Source: Megasphaera sp. UBA5897
GTDB lineage: Bacteria; Bacillota; Negativicutes; Veillonellales; Megasphaeraceae
Length of the DNA stretch: 9,441 nucleotides
Assembly: GCA_002431345.1 (NCBI GenBank)
Contig: DJEN01000033.1
Coordinates: forward strand, 1-9,441
Reading direction: 5' to 3'
This document shows positions 7,319 through 9,441 of the stretch, one piece after another; the stretch's first letter is position 1; each line of letters begins with the position of its first letter. The notes beneath the pieces were generated by a model. It had not been told where the DNA came from and searched no databases. It saw nothing but the letters and a program-made list of their open reading frames with translations. A program made the translations under genes and the position numbers.

Positions 7319-7738
7319 ATGAATTATAAAGAAGCTTATGCTAAAGCACTACGCCTGCTCAATGTCCGGTTTCTCAGTGAAGGAGAACTGCGTCAGAAAC
7401 TGCGCAGCCGTGATGTATCAGAAGAAATTATTGATGACGTGCTCTCGATGTTGAAAAAGGAACACTTTATTGATGATGAACGGCTGGCTGCCGATGTATA
7501 CCGCTATTACGCGCGCAAGGGACAGTATGGACATCTTTATATTGTCAATAAACTGCGGCACCGACAGCTGCCCGTCCCGGAAGAACGAGAACCGCTGGAT
7601 GAATACAGACTAGCAGAACAGCTGGTTGCGAAACGGTTTGCAGATACAGAGACAGACAGCAGAAAAATTGCCAGATTTTTGCAAAACCGCGGCTTTTCAA
7701 CTTCTGTTATACGGGATATGATGGATCGCTTTGCCTAA
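7319..7738 (+). CDS. recX: Regulatory protein RecX
   Basis: The product has 139 residues, directly after recA (6-nt gap). RecX proteins bind RecA filaments and modulate or inhibit RecA. The repeated three-helix modules are visible in AYAKALRLLNVRFLSEGEL, RDVSEEIIDDVLSMLKKEHF (start near residue 37) and, near the end, KIARFLQNRGFSTSVIRDMM. The conserved FIDDERLA follows the second module. The length is close to E. coli RecX (166) and far below the long Bacillus type. There is no convincing Shine-Dalgarno sequence: the best candidate, GGAAG at 7303-7307, is about 11 nt away. Translation may therefore be coupled to recA and low in yield, which would suit a modulator needed in small amounts (inference). 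Confidence 0.93.
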   Translation: MNYKEAYAKALRLLNVRFLSEGELRQKLRSRDVSEEIIDDVLSMLKKEHFIDDERLAADVYRYYARKGQYGHLYIVNKLRHRQLPVPEEREPLDEYRLAEQLVAKRFADTETDSRKIARFLQNRGFSTSVIRDMMDRFA

Positions 7739-7752
7739 CAGCAATAGTATAC

Positions 7753-7793
7753 AAAGGGTTGTAACAAAATAAGTATTTTGCTGCAGCCCTTTT
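7753..7793 (+). terminator. Intrinsic terminator at the end of the operon
   Basis: A 9-bp outer stem (7753-7761 with 7784-7792, one G-T pair), a 3x3 internal loop, a 6-bp inner stem (CAAAAT with ATTTTG) and an AAGT loop are followed by only four T residues. It begins 15 nt after the recX stop. The short T-run may make it leaky. Confidence 0.75.
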
Positions 7794-8046
7794 CCTATGC
7801 AGTTTGCCGTGCATAGTTTGCTGCATTGCGATTGATTTTTTTGGGATTTTAGCAAAAATAAAAATATGTAAGAACAGCGCATGGCACATGATAACAAAAA
7901 ACATGATAGTATAGTAGTTTTGTCCAGGGGTCCAAAGATATACAGAAAAGATACATCAGAAAAAATTATGCATGAAGGTTTATGACATAATGATTAATTT
8001 GTATGCCGAAATTTTGGCAGAACAGGTATAAATGGAAAGAATATAT
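7794..8046 (+). other. AT-rich non-coding region upstream of pta with small repeats
   Basis: I see no gene here. The longest + frame with an ATG (7881-7985, 34 codons) has no ribosome binding site. Visible structures are an inverted repeat CTATGCA/TGCATAG (7795-7801 and 7810-7816), a direct repeat ACATGATA (7886-7893 and 7901-7908, 15-nt period), an 11-nt palindrome TTATGACATAA (7980-7990) and a 16-nt near-palindrome at 8004-8019. It probably holds control sites for pta. Confidence 0.6.
8004..8019. promoter_or_regulatory. 16-nt near-palindrome upstream of the pta promoter, candidate operator
   Basis: TGCCGAAATTTTGGCA is symmetric at every position except for one G/T pair. It ends 27 nt before the -35 element, about -62 to -77 from the expected transcription start. 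That position suits an activator or upstream regulator. It does not match the CcpA cre or Rex consensus as I know them. Confidence 0.4.
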
Positions 8047-8074
8047 TTGATTCGGCAGGGATTTGTATTATAAT
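8047..8074 (+). promoter_or_regulatory. pta: Sigma-A type promoter of pta
   Basis: The -35 is TTGATT (8047-8052, 4 of 6 matches) and the -10 a perfect TATAAT (8069-8074), with a 16-nt spacer. The predicted start near 8081 gives a leader of about 44 nt before ATG at 8125. Confidence 0.8.
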
Positions 8075-8108
8075 AGACATGTTGGAATTTGAATTTAGAA
8101 ACTTATTT

Positions 8109-8114
8109 AAGGAG
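8109..8114 (+). promoter_or_regulatory. Ribosome binding site that decides the pta start
   Basis: AAGGAG lies 10 nt before ATG at 8125. An in-frame TTG at 8089 would place this element inside the coding region, so the ATG is preferred. Confidence 0.85.
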
Positions 8115-8124
8115 TGGTCCCCAA

Positions 8125-9168
8125 ATGAGATTTACAGATGATTTAAAAGCTCGTGTATCTAAAGCACAGAAAAAAATCGTTCTTCCGGAAACAAACAGCC
8201 GCCGTGTATTGAAAGCTGCTGAACGTGTTTTAGCTGACGGTTTTGCTAAAATTGTTCTCGTAGGTAAATTAGAACAGATAAAAAAAGATGCTGCTAAATT
8301 CCAGATTGACCTTACTGGTGTAGAAGTTGTCGATCCGGAAACATACTACCGCATGGATGAATTGTGCGCATATTTCGCAAAACGCCGTGAAAAGAAAGGC
8401 ATGACTGTTGAAAAAGCACATGAAATCATGACGACAAACTATACATTCTTTGCTGCCGGCCTTGTTGCTCTCGGCGAAGCAGACGGCGTTGTATCCGGTG
8501 CTGCTACGACTTCTGCAGACGTTATCCGCGCAGGCCTTCAGGTTGTTGGTCCTCGTCCTGGCAATAAAACCGTATCTTCTGCATTTATTCTGTTGACAAA
8601 TACTCCGCAGTACGGCGACAATGGTATTCTCGTATTGGGTGACTGCGGCGTTATTCCGAATCCGACAGCCGAACAGCTTGCAGATATTGCCTGCATCTGC
8701 GTAGAACGTGCTCGTCGTACAGTTCAGATTTTGAACCCGAAAGTTGCTTTCCTTTCCTATTCCACAAAAGGTTCCGGCGCTGGCGAATCTGTTGACAATG
8801 TTCGTGAAGCCGTTGAAATATTGAAAAAACGCAATGTTGACTTTGAATTTGACGGCGAATTGCAGGCCGACGCTGCATTGGTTCCTGAAGTTGGCGAACA
8901 CAAAGCTCCAGGCTCTAAAGTTGCTGGTCATGCCAATGTCCTCATTTTCCCGAACCTCGATGCTGCTAACATTGGTTACAAGATGGTTCAGCGTTTTGCA
9001 AATGCAACAGCCCTTGGCCCATTGGTTCAAGGCTTGGCAGAACCGATTCTTGACTTGTCTCGTGGCTGCTCCTCTGAAGACGTTGCTGACGTTGTTGCAG
9101 TCTGCTGCTCCGATGCTATTACAGCCGACATTTATAAAAAAGAAATGGCTGCTAACGCCAATAAATAA
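8125..9168 (+). CDS. pta: Phosphate acetyltransferase
   Basis: This enzyme interconverts acetyl-CoA plus phosphate and acetyl-phosphate plus CoA; with acetate kinase it yields ATP during fermentation. The product has 347 residues from ATG 8125, the usual size of the short, single-domain class without the N-terminal regulatory domains of E. coli Pta. Family motifs are KIVLPETNSRR (17-27), SGAATTSADVIRAGL, VLGDCGVIPNPT (D173-C174-G175), SYSTKGSGAGESV, FDGELQADAAL and LDLSRGCSSEDV. In the last, S312, R313 and D319 keep the spacing of the catalytic Ser309, Arg310 and Asp316 of the Methanosarcina enzyme. Codons lean to GCT, GTT and CGT, unlike the upstream genes with more GCG, ACG and CGC, as expected for a highly expressed gene. 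It is transcribed alone; ackA, often its neighbour, is not in the window. A phosphate butyryltransferase is the main alternative, but length and motifs favour Pta. Confidence 0.96.
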   Translation: MRFTDDLKARVSKAQKKIVLPETNSRRVLKAAERVLADGFAKIVLVGKLEQIKKDAAKFQIDLTGVEVVDPETYYRMDELCAYFAKRREKKGMTVEKAHEIMTTNYTFFAAGLVALGEADGVVSGAATTSADVIRAGLQVVGPRPGNKTVSSAFILLTNTPQYGDNGILVLGDCGVIPNPTAEQLADIACICVERARRTVQILNPKVAFLSYSTKGSGAGESVDNVREAVEILKKRNVDFEFDGELQADAALVPEVGEHKAPGSKVAGHANVLIFPNLDAANIGYKMVQRFANATALGPLVQGLAEPILDLSRGCSSEDVADVVAVCCSDAITADIYKKEMAANANK

Positions 9169-9192
9169 TATAAGCTATTAGCTGTCTATCAT

Positions 9193-9246
9193 AAAAAGGA
9201 AGGTACCGTACAAAACCAAAGTTTTGTGCGGTACCTTCCTTTTTTT
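9193..9246. terminator. Strong bidirectional intrinsic terminator after pta
   Basis: A 19-bp stem (9198-9216 with 9221-9239, one G-T pair) closes a CAAA loop. It is flanked by five A residues (9193-9197) and seven T residues (9240-9246), so both strands have a T-run. It can end pta on the + strand and a convergent transcript on the - strand. Confidence 0.95.
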
Positions 9247-9252
9247 ATCCCT

Positions 9253-9303
9253 TATAATAAGGTTAAATTACGGATTTAAATTGAACCATTGAACCTTATT
9301 ATA
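9253..9303. repeat. 12-bp perfect inverted repeat with a 27-nt centre
   Basis: TATAATAAGGTT (9253-9264) is the exact reverse complement of AACCTTATTATA (9292-9303). The centre contains a tandem TTGAACC (9281-9287 and 9289-9295), so the left arm can pair partly with either copy. The right arm abuts the stop codon of the minus-strand frame. It may be part of that transcript's 3' end or a trace of a small element; no T-run makes it a standard terminator. Confidence 0.55.
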
Positions 9304-9441
9304 TTAATCGTTATTCCAGTAAACGTATCCGTTTACATATGCAATATACTTTTCTTTCTGTGCGGCCAGAATGACGGGACGTATCCCGATACCCTCGTAT
9401 ATGTCCATTCTTTTTCGAGCCGCCGAAAAAGAACGAACCAA
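9304..9441 (-). CDS. C-terminal fragment of an unrecognised protein (5' end outside the window)
   Basis: An open frame of 45 codons enters from the window edge and ends with TAA at 9306-9304. Its end reads AAQKEKYIAYVNGYVYWNND. The aromatic, polar tail looks like a real protein end, and the convergent layout with a two-way terminator supports a gene here. I recognise no domain. A second minus-strand frame in the same stretch is also open for about 40 codons, with FFFGGSKKNG near its start. The reading frame is therefore not certain, and the stretch might be a non-coding repeat. Confidence 0.4.
   Translation of the reverse strand: MVRSFSAARKRMDIYEGIGIRPVILAAQKEKYIAYVNGYVYWNND
9408..9433. repeat. 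10-bp perfect inverted repeat at the window edge
   Basis: TTCTTTTTCG (9408-9417) pairs with CGAAAAAGAA (9424-9433) around the 6-nt centre AGCCGC. It lies inside the possible minus-strand frame. A + strand terminator is unlikely because no T-run follows it. Confidence 0.6.

Noticed and set aside
7881..7985. 34-codon frame starting at ATG 7881, a possible small protein
   Set aside because: There is no ribosome binding site and no recognisable composition or motif, and it overlaps the repeats upstream of pta.
8089..8124. Longer pta from TTG at 8089
   Set aside because: The strong ribosome binding site at 8109-8114 would lie inside the gene, and the added 12 residues look unlike Pta N-termini.
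8269..9030. 253-codon minus-strand open frame opposite pta
   Set aside because: It lies entirely opposite a well-supported conserved gene, and its translation is the Cys- and Asn-rich type expected of antisense frames.

Overview
The window looks like chromosomal core sequence from an anaerobic Firmicute, most likely of the Negativicutes (a Megasphaera or Veillonella relative). This rests on my impression of the RecA, RimO, CinA and Pta proteins and on the gene order, not on a search. Strong Shine-Dalgarno sequences, GTG and TTG starts, A-rich spacers and intrinsic terminators fit a Firmicute. All genes but one run on the + strand.

Layout. Positions 1-22 are the 3' end of a tRNA (T-loop to CCA, probably tRNA-Val), followed by a terminator (35-64) and a perfect 12-bp palindrome (65-76). 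A sigma-A type promoter (218-247) then precedes a tightly packed seven-gene run: a short RodZ-like membrane helix-turn-helix protein (283-678), a YgiQ-family radical SAM enzyme (688-2586), a membrane-anchored solute-binding protein without transporter partners (2583-3632), rimO (3634-4965), cinA (4979-6232), recA (6242-7312) and recX (7319-7738). Gaps run from a 4-nt overlap to 13 nt, and a terminator lies at 7753-7793, so this is probably one operon. Internal promoters, especially for recA, cannot be excluded.

A 331-nt non-coding stretch follows (7794-8124). It carries small inverted and direct repeats and a good promoter (8047-8074), and leads into a single-gene pta unit (8125-9168). A very strong two-way terminator (9193-9246) ends pta. 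Beyond it are an AT-rich inverted repeat and the 3' end of a probable minus-strand reading frame that leaves the window at 9441.

Functionally the operon joins envelope or shape control (RodZ-like), ribosome modification (RimO methylthiolation of protein S12), NAD-cycle salvage (CinA amidase) and recombination (RecA with its modulator RecX). The rodZ-rimO-cinA-recA-recX neighbourhood is a familiar Firmicute arrangement. Here ygiQ and a solute-binding protein are inserted, and pgsA, often found between rimO and cinA, is absent. Pta serves acetyl-CoA/acetyl-phosphate metabolism and shows the codon preference of a highly expressed gene. I found no mobile element, CRISPR array, toxin-antitoxin or defence system, and nothing that amounts to a clearly new system. 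The least explained pieces are the solute-binding protein, the palindromes upstream of pta, and the right-hand edge.
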